A stretch of DNA of 64,000 nucleotides, taken from positions 61,867 through 125,866 of the forward strand of contig MWCX01000081.1 in assembly GCA_002070265.1 (NCBI GenBank), read 5' to 3'. This document shows positions 52,395 through 61,710 of this stretch, piece by piece. Position 1 is the first letter of the stretch. Every line of letters starts with the position of its first letter. The position numbers and the translations under genes were made by a program. The stretch is from Bacteroidetes bacterium ADurb.Bin174. GTDB lineage: Bacteria; Bacteroidota; Bacteroidia; Bacteroidales; Paludibacteraceae. The notes beneath the pieces are model-generated. The model saw only the letters and a program-made list of their open reading frames with translations. It was not told where the DNA came from and searched no databases.

Positions 52395-55300
52395 ATGAAA
52401 GTTTTTAATGAAGCTAATATTGCAGAAAAATCGATACCGTTTCAGCGTATCGTGTTATTTGTTTTTTCAGTTTTTTGTTTGGTGTTGACTATTTCTGCTC
52501 AAACAAGAATTGTCACCGGTGTTGTAAAGGATGTTTCAGGAGAAGCAATGACGGGTGTTGGGGTAGTGTTAAAAGGTACTACAAAAGGAACCATTACCAA
52601 CATCGATGGACAATATTCCATTGAAGTTGTTTCAAACAGTGATGTGTTGGAGTTTAGCTTTATTGGATATGAAACGATAGCAAAACAAGTTGATAACCAA
52701 AGTGTGATTAATATTATCATGCATGAAGATGTTAAAACATTGGAAGAGCTTGTTGTTGTCGGTTATGGAACACAGAGAAAAAGTGACCTTACCGGTTCTG
52801 TGGTTTCAGTGAAAGCAGAGGATATGAATGCAACTCCCACAACAAGCGTTGCCGAAATGTTGAGAGGTCAGGCTGCAGGTGTGGTAGTAACACAAACTTC
52901 CGCTCGTCCTGGTGGAACTTCTGATATTTTGATACGCGGGAAGCGGTCGCTGACCGGAGGCAATGCACCTTTGTTCATCGTAGATGGTGTACCCGTAAAT
53001 AATATTGATGATTTCAACTCTCAGGATATTTTATCTGTCGAGGTGCTAAAAGATGCCTCTTCTCAATCAATATACGGTGCCAGGGCATCAAATGGAGTCA
53101 TTTTAGTAACGACAAAAAGAGGAGAAGAAAATAAAACTGTAGTAGATTTTTCTGCCTATGTTGGTACGCAACGGGTGAAAAGAAATTTTGAATTTTATGA
53201 TGGTGATGAATGGGTGCAATTAAAAAGAGAAGCTAACAGATCGTTTCCGGAAGGAGTATATTTAGATGATGCTTCTTTGTTTGGTAATATGTATCAAAAT
53301 TTAGTTGATAGAAATTACACAGAATGGGAGTCGGAAATGATAAAACCGGCTATACAACAGAAATATGACTTAAGTGTGCGTTCCGGTGGAAAAAACACGC
53401 GCATTGCTTCTTCTATAGGGTTTTTTGATCAAAAAGGGATGATCGCTCCGGCTTCGTTTCGAAGAGCCAACTTTAGATTTAATGCAGACCACAAATTTTC
53501 AAAAACTTTTTCTTTAAGTTTAAATACAAATTACACATATTCTTTCCAAACGAATGAGGATGATAGTTTCGATAAGTTTATAACACAATCTCCTCTTTTA
53601 TTACCTTATGATGAAAATGGCGTGCTGCAAAGCATATTGGCAGATTCAAAATGGAATCCCGTTTGGAATAATCAAAACATGCTGAATGAAAGAAAATTAA
53701 ATCGCTTTTTGTTAAATCTTAATCTTGATTGGGAAATTTTCAAAGGTCTGAAGTATAAGTTAAATGCCAGCATGAATACAAGAGATTCAGAAAGAGGTGT
53801 TTATTTGAATTCTTTGCATGAACAAGGAAGTAATACCGAAGGCAAGGCAAGCATTGAACTCGGAAATTATACAGATTATTTGATTGAAAATATTCTGACT
53901 TATGATCGCGATATCAATGAGCAGCATAGATTTGATGTCACTTTGGTGCAGAGTGCCAATGCACAACTCAGTAAAAATACTTCTATGGTTGGTTATGGCT
54001 TTGCAACTGATGATTTGGGATACAATAATATAGGTGCAGCCTCTAAAACAGATCCTGTTGTACGTTCCATAACACCGCGTAACCTATTATCGTATATGGG
54101 ACGTTTACGTTATAATATGATGGATCGCTACCTATTTTCTGCTTCAATGCGTATTGATGGGTCTTCTGTTTTTGGTGCTCAGAACAAATGGGGATTTTTC
54201 CCTGCCGGTTCTTTTGCATGGAGAATTTCGGAAGAAGAGTTTTTATATGATCAACATTGGCTGTCAAATTTAAAATTACGATTAAGTTATGGTGAGGTTG
54301 GTAATCAGGCTGTTAGCCCTTATCAATCACAAGGATTGGTAGATTCATATTTTATGCAATATGGTACAGGGGAACCGCTTGTTGGATATTTGCCCGGCTC
54401 ACAACTACCAAATCCTAATTTAAAATGGGAAACTACCGGTTCATTGAACAGTGGAATTGATTTTGGATTTTTACGTGATAGAATTAGTGGAACTTTAGAA
54501 TTTTATCATTCAGTAACACGGGATTTGTTGATGAAACAATCCATTAATGAAATTACCGGTTATACTTCACAATTAACTAATATTGGTTCTGTAATGAACA
54601 GAGGGATAGAGTTTTCAGTAAATGCCATTCCTGTGAAGTCCAAAAATTTCACCTGGACATTATTTGCTAACTTCGCGACAAACCACAATGAAATTTTGGC
54701 TCTTAATGGAGAATTGGATGAGAATGGAAAGCCGGTAGATGATATTGCCAACAAGTGGTTTATAGGATATAATGTAGATGCTTATTATGATTATCAATTT
54801 GAAGGTATTTGGCAGTTGGATGATGAAATACCTGATTTCGGACCTAATTATTTGCCGCAACCCGGAGATATCAAAGTAAAGGATGTGGATAAAGATGGGC
54901 TGATTACTCCGGATGATAGAATTATCATAAACAGGAGTCCAAAGTGGACAGGTTCATTGGGTTCGTCTGTTGCATGGAAAGGCATTGAATTTAGTTTTGA
55001 TTTTTATACGGTACAAGGTGTCATTAAATCAAATGCTTATTTGTATGATTCTAATTCCGGGGGTGATTTACATGGCAGGCTGAATGGAATTAAAGTAGAT
55101 TACTGGACGTTGGAAAATCCATCCAACACAGCACCCCGACCACGTGATGCTACCATCACTTATTTTTCTTCTTTGGCTTATCAGGATGCTTCTTATGTAC
55201 GCCTAAGGAATATATCTCTTGCTTATGATTTTCCTTCGAAATTATTGAAAGATATTCATATGAGTAAGTTAAGAGTGTATGCAACAGCGACAAACTTGTG

Positions 55301-55397
55301 GACTCATACCAACTTTTTATCCTACAGCCCTGAACTATCTGCCGGAAGCTATCCGGAACCTAAAACTTTACTTGTCGGCTTGAATGTGTCATTTTAA
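52395..55397 (+). CDS. SusC/RagA-type TonB-linked outer-membrane transporter
   Basis: A 1000-aa SusC-family protein. After a signal segment (~16-36) come the N-terminal carboxypeptidase-like domain (VTGVVKDVSGEAMTGVGVVLKGTTKGTITNIDGQYSI), the TonB box region (LEELVVVGYGTQRKSDLTGSV), the plug (GQAAGVVVTQTSARPGGTSDILIRGKRSL) and a ~700-residue barrel. It imports oligosaccharides captured by the SusD partner, whose gene follows 24 bp downstream. Length and motifs are typical. Confidence 0.95.
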   Translation: MKVFNEANIAEKSIPFQRIVLFVFSVFCLVLTISAQTRIVTGVVKDVSGEAMTGVGVVLKGTTKGTITNIDGQYSIEVVSNSDVLEFSFIGYETIAKQVDNQSVINIIMHEDVKTLEELVVVGYGTQRKSDLTGSVVSVKAEDMNATPTTSVAEMLRGQAAGVVVTQTSARPGGTSDILIRGKRSLTGGNAPLFIVDGVPVNNIDDFNSQDILSVEVLKDASSQSIYGARASNGVILVTTKRGEENKTVVDFSAYVGTQRVKRNFEFYDGDEWVQLKREANRSFPEGVYLDDASLFGNMYQNLVDRNYTEWESEMIKPAIQQKYDLSVRSGGKNTRIASSIGFFDQKGMIAPASFRRANFRFNADHKFSKTFSLSLNTNYTYSFQTNEDDSFDKFITQSPLLLPYDENGVLQSILADSKWNPVWNNQNMLNERKLNRFLLNLNLDWEIFKGLKYKLNASMNTRDSERGVYLNSLHEQGSNTEGKASIELGNYTDYLIENILTYDRDINEQHRFDVTLVQSANAQLSKNTSMVGYGFATDDLGYNNIGAASKTDPVVRSITPRNLLSYMGRLRYNMMDRYLFSASMRIDGSSVFGAQNKWGFFPAGSFAWRISEEEFLYDQHWLSNLKLRLSYGEVGNQAVSPYQSQGLVDSYFMQYGTGEPLVGYLPGSQLPNPNLKWETTGSLNSGIDFGFLRDRISGTLEFYHSVTRDLLMKQSINEITGYTSQLTNIGSVMNRGIEFSVNAIPVKSKNFTWTLFANFATNHNEILALNGELDENGKPVDDIANKWFIGYNVDAYYDYQFEGIWQLDDEIPDFGPNYLPQPGDIKVKDVDKDGLITPDDRIIINRSPKWTGSLGSSVAWKGIEFSFDFYTVQGVIKSNAYLYDSNSGGDLHGRLNGIKVDYWTLENPSNTAPRPRDATITYFSSLAYQDASYVRLRNISLAYDFPSKLLKDIHMSKLRVYATATNLWTHTNFLSYSPELSAGSYPEPKTLLVGLNVSF

Positions 55398-55421
55398 TAG
55401 TATTAAACTAACAATTTAATC

Positions 55422-57017
55422 ATGAAAAAATATATTTATACTACGATATTCTTTTTTACACTTTTATTCATATCATGTGAAGATTTTTTACAAGAAAAAG
55501 TGTACACGCAAATTACCAGTGACTATATTGTTTCTACACCATCCGGGATGGCTAGTGCAGTGTTGGCAATGTATAATAAAGACCGGGAAATTTTTAGAAA
55601 TAATAGTGATACGGAAACTACACTGTGGACGAATATGTTGATGGGTGATGATATTTCTGTGCCACGTGCCGGAAATGGAGTTCCACAGTTTGGAAGATTG
55701 GCAAATCTACAAGGATCTACCGGAAATGTGGGTAGATTATGGCGACATATGTATGCTATTGTTGGATATGCCAATTTGGTTATCGATGCATCACAGCGGG
55801 TTGACATGACAGACCCTGTTGCCATACAGGCTCTTGCAGAAGCTCGTGTCTTCCGGGCTCATGCATATTTTTGGCTGATTCGGAAATTTGACCGGATTTA
55901 TCTGAATACACGTGTGACTACTCCGGAGAATGTCAATGACTCAATCGTTTACACTCCTGCTGATCCCGATGATGTTTTTGCGTTGATTAATGAGGATTTA
56001 AATTATGCCATTGATCATCTTTCATGGGAAACCTCTCAGCCCGGCAGATTTACTCAAGGTGCTGCCAGACATATCAAAGCCAAAGTAGCAGCCTGGTTGA
56101 AAGACTGGCAGGAAGTTGGAAATCAAGTGAATATAATTGACCAAAGTGGATTTTATAACTTGGTAAGTCTGGAGGAGATTTTTGGAAGTGCAGATTTAAA
56201 TCATAGTGAAGCGATTTTGGTATCGCAGTGGAGTAAAGGGATTGGTGGATGGTATATTAATCCAAATACTGGTACAACATCCGGTCATCGTATGCCTTTG
56301 CATTTTACGCCTAATTATCATCAGGAACAAGGTATGTTAATGGATTTTGAATCCGGTGCTTATCCTTGGGGACGGTTATTCCCTAACGATCATTTGTTGA
56401 AAATGTATGATCAGGCTAAAGACAGGAGATATCAGGTCTTTTATAAACATACATGGCATTATAATAACCCGGCAGGATTGCCACGAGGTAAAAAATTGGG
56501 CGATCCGTTAGTTCCTGTTAATCAAGCTCAATATTTAAATCTTCATCCTGCATGTACAAAATATAATGATTCTTACACCCGTCTGAGACCTGATGAAACG
56601 CAGTCATTCAAAGATATTATCATATACAGATTGGCGGAAACATATTTAATGGGTGCAGAAGCTTATTATCATTTGGGAAAAACTGACAGTTTATCATACT
56701 ATTATAATAAAACCTGGGAACGTGCAGGAAATGCAAAATTTACCGGAACGATTACATGGGATATGATTGCTGATGAACATGCTCGTGAACTGGCTCTGGA
56801 AGGTGACCGATGGTTCTTTTTGAAGAGGAATGGATTGTTGATAGAAAATATCCGAAAGTACGGCGGAGAATATATTGAAAAAAAAGGAGTTGTGTTGATG
56901 AATGATACGCTGATAAGAGAAAATGTACAACCACATCATGTTCGTCTTCCTATTCCTCAGGCACAGATTGATATTATGGGAAAGGAAAATTTTCCTCAAA
57001 ATGAAGGATATAATTAA
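55422..57017 (+). CDS. SusD/RagB-type glycan-binding lipoprotein
   Basis: A 531-aa surface lipoprotein; the lipobox is LFISC with Cys19. The body matches SusD: the N-terminal FLQEKVYTQITSDYIVS, tetratricopeptide-like helices (ALAEARVFRAHAYFWLIRKF), and C-terminal DIIIYRLAETYLMGAEAYYHLGKT and EHARELALEGDRWFFLKRNGLL. It caps the SusC barrel and binds the glycan. It lies 24 bp after susC. Confidence 0.94.
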   Translation: MKKYIYTTIFFFTLLFISCEDFLQEKVYTQITSDYIVSTPSGMASAVLAMYNKDREIFRNNSDTETTLWTNMLMGDDISVPRAGNGVPQFGRLANLQGSTGNVGRLWRHMYAIVGYANLVIDASQRVDMTDPVAIQALAEARVFRAHAYFWLIRKFDRIYLNTRVTTPENVNDSIVYTPADPDDVFALINEDLNYAIDHLSWETSQPGRFTQGAARHIKAKVAAWLKDWQEVGNQVNIIDQSGFYNLVSLEEIFGSADLNHSEAILVSQWSKGIGGWYINPNTGTTSGHRMPLHFTPNYHQEQGMLMDFESGAYPWGRLFPNDHLLKMYDQAKDRRYQVFYKHTWHYNNPAGLPRGKKLGDPLVPVNQAQYLNLHPACTKYNDSYTRLRPDETQSFKDIIIYRLAETYLMGAEAYYHLGKTDSLSYYYNKTWERAGNAKFTGTITWDMIADEHARELALEGDRWFFLKRNGLLIENIRKYGGEYIEKKGVVLMNDTLIRENVQPHHVRLPIPQAQIDIMGKENFPQNEGYN

Positions 57018-57093
57018 AGGTAATAGGTCGTAAGCCTACACTGAATATTTTTGATAATTGATTTTTTATGTTTGGTTTTTAAAATGTATTATT

Positions 57094-58227
57094 ATGAAAA
57101 AGAAACTTTTTACTACATTAATGATGGTATGCCTTTTTGCTGCTGCCGGAACACTTCAGGCTCAGTTGCTTTTAGAAGAATATTTTGATTATGACGCCGG
57201 CCGTCCTTTGATTTTGGATGCTATTGAAAGTTCAGATAACTATGATGGTGTTACCGGTTGGTCAACACAAAACAACAGTAAATCCGGAATTAATTGTTTT
57301 GACATTGTAGAGGGTCCTTTAACCTATGATGGATACATTGGTTCTGGAATTGGCAATTCAGTCAGATATAATGGAGATGATGGACAAGGCCCTTTTAAAC
57401 TTTTTTCAGAGAATGTAAATAACGACTCAACAGTGTACATATCATTTTTGGTTAAGTTTTCCGGTGATGAGACAGTTACAGGAGGGGATTATTTTTTAGG
57501 AATAAAAATGGAGCCCTCAGCAACCAGTACCAATTGGGGAGGTCGTATCTATGCCGCGGTGGATCCCGTATATGCAGGTGAAGAAGTAAGCTTGGGCATC
57601 AACAAGTTAAGTGGTGGAACAACTACTTGGGTTAATTCAGCAACCGGACCTTTCTTGCCGGCTAATACTACACATCTTTTAGTGATAAAATACTATGTAG
57701 GTATTTTGAATGGTTCTTCTGCTGCTGAAGAAGAAGGAAATTATGACGATATTATGTCTCTTTATATTAATCCTGATCCTGCAGTCGGAGAGCCTGAAAC
57801 ACCGGATCTCATTCATCAGGATGCCAGCCAAAAAGATATTTATCGTTATGCCTCATCGGGTAAAGTGATTGGTGGAGCAAGAGGCATATATCTCCGTCCT
57901 TCAGTTATGGGAAATGCACCGGTTTATCAAATTGATGGCATTCGTGTAGGATTAACCTGGGAAGACGTGTTGCCTGCGTCCAATAGTCTAAAAAATGTAT
58001 CTGCGAAAAACTTCTCTTATCACGTTGACAACAAAATAATTGAAGTATCAGCTTCCGAATTTGATTACAGTTCTTATGTGTTAACAAACTTAGCCGGTCA
58101 AGCCGTTTTATCAGGTTCGCTGCAAAGTGATTCAGGCAAAATTGATGCTTCCAAATTAAATACAGGTATTTATATCCTGAATTTAAAAGGTAATCAACAA
58201 GCATCTGCTAAAATTATAATCCGATAA
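57094..58227 (+). CDS. T9SS-exported concanavalin-like surface protein
   Basis: A 377-aa secreted protein. The signal peptide is KKLFTTLMMVCLFAAAGTLQAQ. The central ~280 residues form a beta-sandwich, LamG/concanavalin-like domain starting LLLEEYFDYDAGRPL and including the DIMSLYINPDP and IDGIRVGLTWEDVLP end. It closes with a T9SS type A tail (LTNLAGQAVLSGSLQ, NTGIYILNLKG). The same N-terminal module opens the esterase at 61711. A glycan-binding surface role within the PUL is probable but inferred. Confidence 0.8.
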   Translation: MKKKLFTTLMMVCLFAAAGTLQAQLLLEEYFDYDAGRPLILDAIESSDNYDGVTGWSTQNNSKSGINCFDIVEGPLTYDGYIGSGIGNSVRYNGDDGQGPFKLFSENVNNDSTVYISFLVKFSGDETVTGGDYFLGIKMEPSATSTNWGGRIYAAVDPVYAGEEVSLGINKLSGGTTTWVNSATGPFLPANTTHLLVIKYYVGILNGSSAAEEEGNYDDIMSLYINPDPAVGEPETPDLIHQDASQKDIYRYASSGKVIGGARGIYLRPSVMGNAPVYQIDGIRVGLTWEDVLPASNSLKNVSAKNFSYHVDNKIIEVSASEFDYSSYVLTNLAGQAVLSGSLQSDSGKIDASKLNTGIYILNLKGNQQASAKIIIR

Positions 58228-58358
58228 AATTATAATGTGCTGATGTGATTAATGTATCAATAAAATGATAATAATCTTTAAGTTTCTAAATTGTTAAATA
58301 AGCACCATTACCTTTTGAATTGATCCATTGGCATATTAGCACATTTTTTTAAATTATC

Positions 58359-60473
58359 ATGAAAAAATTCTTCACATATATTTCATTCTTGCTTTTGGCA
58401 GTTTCCGGGTTTCTTTCGGCACAGACTGTTGAACAGAGATTAATTCCTGTGGATGATGTTTATGTGTATAAAGACAACACCATTCGTGGGATGGAACCGT
58501 TTTTAAAAACGTATCATTCAACTGCCGGTTCGCAATATCGTCGCATTAGTTTTCTGAAGTTTGATATTTCCTCTTTGTCACCCTTTGTACAGTCGGTTAA
58601 ATTACGGCTTTACACGGATGGTTTCTCTGCGGGAGGGGATAATGCGCATCAGTTTGATTTATATCCGGTTGCACTGAATACCTGGGCGGAAGATGACGTT
58701 ACATTTCTAAATCATCTCGAAAAGATGGGACCGTACATTAATACTCCTCTTTTGAGTTCATATGCGGTACCTGCCGGGCAGGCTTTTGAGCCGCAATACA
58801 TAGAATTTTCCGGAGAAAATCTTATGAAATACCTTGCCGATTCATTGGCTGAAGGTAAGCAGTTTATCTCCATTCGTATGAGGGAGAAATATGTGGTGAA
58901 GAAAGGTGGTTCAGCGGTAATAGTTGATTTTCATTCCAAAGAACACACAAGTGGATTTGCACCGGAACTTGTTGTTGAGGAGAAAGATGTTGAAAACTTG
59001 AGAGCATCCGAAATCAGTATTGATGGAGTTCCACTTGCCACTTTCAGTGAAACACAATACAAATATGTTTATTGGTTGCCTTGGGATGCGACTGAGATAC
59101 CAACGGTTTCGGGAGTAGCGAAATATGAAGATACGACAATTAGTGTTGAGCAAGCGGCGTCACTCGATGGAACAGAAAAACAACGCACAGCGAGAATCAA
59201 TATACAAAAAGGAGCTGATGTGCTGACATATAAGGTAGTGTTTGAATTGTTACCTCCACCCACTGATGCCAGACTAAATTCTATTTCAGTTGATGGAAAG
59301 GATTTAGAGTTTTTTGATAAAGATGAATGTTCATATAAAGCATATCTCCCATACAATGTTTCTTCTCCACCTGTTGTTGAAGTTCAGACTTTTGATCCGG
59401 AAGCATCCGCATCAGTTGATCAGGCAGTTGAATTATCGGATAATGAATCCGACCGTACAGCAGTAATTCAGGTAACTTCGGCAAATGGACAGGAACACAA
59501 AACCTATCAGGTAATTTTTGAGAAATTGCCCGAGTTGGATATTGTCCTTGCCATTGGGCAGTCGAATATGGCAGGCAGAGCGCCATATGCTGATTTATCA
59601 GATCCAATGGATAGCGTATTTTTACTCACTCCGGCAGGTGAAGTGGAAATTTCATCCAACCCGATGAACAAGTATTCCAATATTCGTAAAGACCTTAGTG
59701 TACAAGGATTGTCACCCGCATATAAATGCGCATTAACCTTACGGGATTATCTTAAAAAGCCGGTTTGTTTTGTAGTAAACGCACAAGGAGGTTCTTCAAT
59801 AACTTCATGGTATCAACCCGGAAAGTCGAATTACGATGCAACAATAAAACGTGCTAAAGAAGCGCAAAAATTTGGTAAAATCAAGGCGATTATATGGCAT
59901 CAGGGGTCGGCAGATAATTCCGCGGGACTTACAGATAATTTCGCAAGTTACAAAATAAATCTTGCCAAGATGGTTCAAAATTTCAGGACAGACCTTGATG
60001 ATGCGGATATCTTATTTGTTACCGGAGAGTTGTCAAGAAGACCTGATTTTGAGGAGTTTAATGCGCAAGTGGTACATACAGTAGCGACTTATATTCCTAA
60101 TTCTGATTATGTTTCGACAGAGGGAACCGAATTACTGTCAGACGGAGTGCATCTTGATGCTCCAAGTAACCTAATTTTGGGCGAGCGATATGCTGACAAA
60201 GTTATACAGCATGCATATGGTGGAACGTCGGGTACAAATACGGAAGAGGAAAAGAATTTTTTTTTAATACGAAAAGAAGGTGAGGTAATAAACATTCAAA
60301 ATAAAGATTGTTTCCCCGCTCAATTTAATATAGCCGATTTTTCGGGACGTGTGTTGCAAAACGGAAACCTGCAAGCCGGGCAATCTGTGAAAATTCCGGT
60401 TAATAAAGGTGTTTATGTATTATCTTTTAATGTAAATCAAACGAATCAAATAAAAAAAATAATAATTCACTAA
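58359..60473 (+). CDS. Multi-domain SGNH/sialate-O-acetylesterase-type esterase
   Basis: A 704-aa exported protein. After the signal peptide (1-21), residues ~25-210 form a DNRLRE/CBM96-like domain (DDVYVYKDNTIRG, ISFLKFDIS). Two copies of a ~85-residue Ig-like module follow (~215-298, ~302-390; each begins with xxSIxIDGxxLxxF). Then comes an esterase domain of the CE6/PF03629 type with the nucleophile Ser402 in IGQSNMAGR, GSSITSW, IIWHQGSAD, and a C-terminal SDGVHLD with the likely Asp-His pair. A T9SS tail ends the protein (GVYVLSFNVNQ). It should remove O-acetyl groups from a glycan at the cell surface. Confidence 0.87.
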   Translation: MKKFFTYISFLLLAVSGFLSAQTVEQRLIPVDDVYVYKDNTIRGMEPFLKTYHSTAGSQYRRISFLKFDISSLSPFVQSVKLRLYTDGFSAGGDNAHQFDLYPVALNTWAEDDVTFLNHLEKMGPYINTPLLSSYAVPAGQAFEPQYIEFSGENLMKYLADSLAEGKQFISIRMREKYVVKKGGSAVIVDFHSKEHTSGFAPELVVEEKDVENLRASEISIDGVPLATFSETQYKYVYWLPWDATEIPTVSGVAKYEDTTISVEQAASLDGTEKQRTARINIQKGADVLTYKVVFELLPPPTDARLNSISVDGKDLEFFDKDECSYKAYLPYNVSSPPVVEVQTFDPEASASVDQAVELSDNESDRTAVIQVTSANGQEHKTYQVIFEKLPELDIVLAIGQSNMAGRAPYADLSDPMDSVFLLTPAGEVEISSNPMNKYSNIRKDLSVQGLSPAYKCALTLRDYLKKPVCFVVNAQGGSSITSWYQPGKSNYDATIKRAKEAQKFGKIKAIIWHQGSADNSAGLTDNFASYKINLAKMVQNFRTDLDDADILFVTGELSRRPDFEEFNAQVVHTVATYIPNSDYVSTEGTELLSDGVHLDAPSNLILGERYADKVIQHAYGGTSGTNTEEEKNFFLIRKEGEVINIQNKDCFPAQFNIADFSGRVLQNGNLQAGQSVKIPVNKGVYVLSFNVNQTNQIKKIIIH

Positions 60474-60501
60474 AAATTTATTCACTTTAAAAATTATAAT
60501 T

Positions 60502-61575
60502 ATGAAAACAAATTTACGTAACAAAACAATGTTTGCCTTGCTAATGGCATTCGGAATTATTACTGGTGTAGTGGCAGCAGGGTCGGTTATTGAAACTACG
60601 GTATTTTCGGATAACTTCAACAGGGTTGATATTTCTCCCGGAGGTAGTCCAGAAGTAACGTACACAACGACAGTTACCGGCACGGCTGTGCCGATTATAC
60701 AAGACGGTGACTTATTAAGATTACCCAATGTGAGTGATGAAAATGCGCGGTCACAAGTGATGGCCGGTTTAGCTGATTACAATTCCCCGTTCAATTCAAA
60801 ATTGAATAGTATTGAAGCGGATTCCCTGGTTTGGAGATTTAATATACGACAAAACTATAATGGTCGTCTAACCGGTATTGATGATGCTTCTAGCAGGGGA
60901 ATTGGAGTAGTATTGGTTGCCAGTTCCTCTGATTTATCTGTTGCCAATGGTTATGCAATTATTAATGGTGGAGCTTCCCCTATAGATTATCGTCTGGTTA
61001 AATTTAGTAACGGACTCACCAATGGAGATAATATAACGATATTACAACATGGGCAAACTCTGACAGATAATAGAGTGTATATGAGTGTTAAATTGGTATA
61101 TCTTCCTTCATCAAATACCTGGAAATTATACGATAGGATTGATGGACCCGCTTCCGGAGGATCTTTTTCGGAACCGCTTACAAATACGGGATATGTGTTG
61201 GCAGGGTCTGTTGTTGACAACACCCACACGAGTTCAGATATGAGTTGTTTTGGCTTTACGCATAAGTATTCAGGCAAAACCACTTTTAATTTCTGGGTAG
61301 ATAATTTTAGTGTAAAAACTTATGAAACAGATATGAGTGTGGGAATCAGTGTAAATAAAAATCAGTCATCGGTTAATTGGAATTACATCCATGGTGGAAT
61401 TCAAATTACTGCTCCTGCTGCATTGCTTACTCTGTATGATTTAACCGGTTCTGTTGTAAAGAGCGTTCAGGTTAAAAATCAGGCAGACATACATATTGCC
61501 AATCCCGGAATATATGTAATGAAGGTGCAATCTCCAAATGGGGAAACAAGTATAGAGAAAATATTGGTTAAGTAA
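60502..61575 (+). CDS. T9SS-exported concanavalin-like protein
   Basis: A 357-aa secreted protein. The signal peptide (~1-28, FALLMAFGIITGVVAAG) precedes a ~260-residue beta-sandwich domain (FSDNFNRVDISPGG, VWRFNIRQNYNGRLTG, FNFWVDNFSVKTYE) and a T9SS tail (LYDLTGSVVKSVQ, NPGIYVMKVQS). Resembles the protein at 57094 in layout but is divergent in sequence. No catalytic residues are obvious; binding of glycan is the natural guess. It starts 28 bp after the esterase gene. Confidence 0.78.
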   Translation: MKTNLRNKTMFALLMAFGIITGVVAAGSVIETTVFSDNFNRVDISPGGSPEVTYTTTVTGTAVPIIQDGDLLRLPNVSDENARSQVMAGLADYNSPFNSKLNSIEADSLVWRFNIRQNYNGRLTGIDDASSRGIGVVLVASSSDLSVANGYAIINGGASPIDYRLVKFSNGLTNGDNITILQHGQTLTDNRVYMSVKLVYLPSSNTWKLYDRIDGPASGGSFSEPLTNTGYVLAGSVVDNTHTSSDMSCFGFTHKYSGKTTFNFWVDNFSVKTYETDMSVGISVNKNQSSVNWNYIHGGIQITAPAALLTLYDLTGSVVKSVQVKNQADIHIANPGIYVMKVQSPNGETSIEKILVK

Positions 61576-61710
61576 AGTCCATCAGTATCTTATCTGTGGA
61601 AAATGGAAAAATAATGTGGATGAAACTATTCTGAAGGTCAAACTTACTGACGGAGAGTTGAGGATTGAAAAAATATGATTTGGCAACTTGAAAAGTATTC
61701 TAAAAAACGA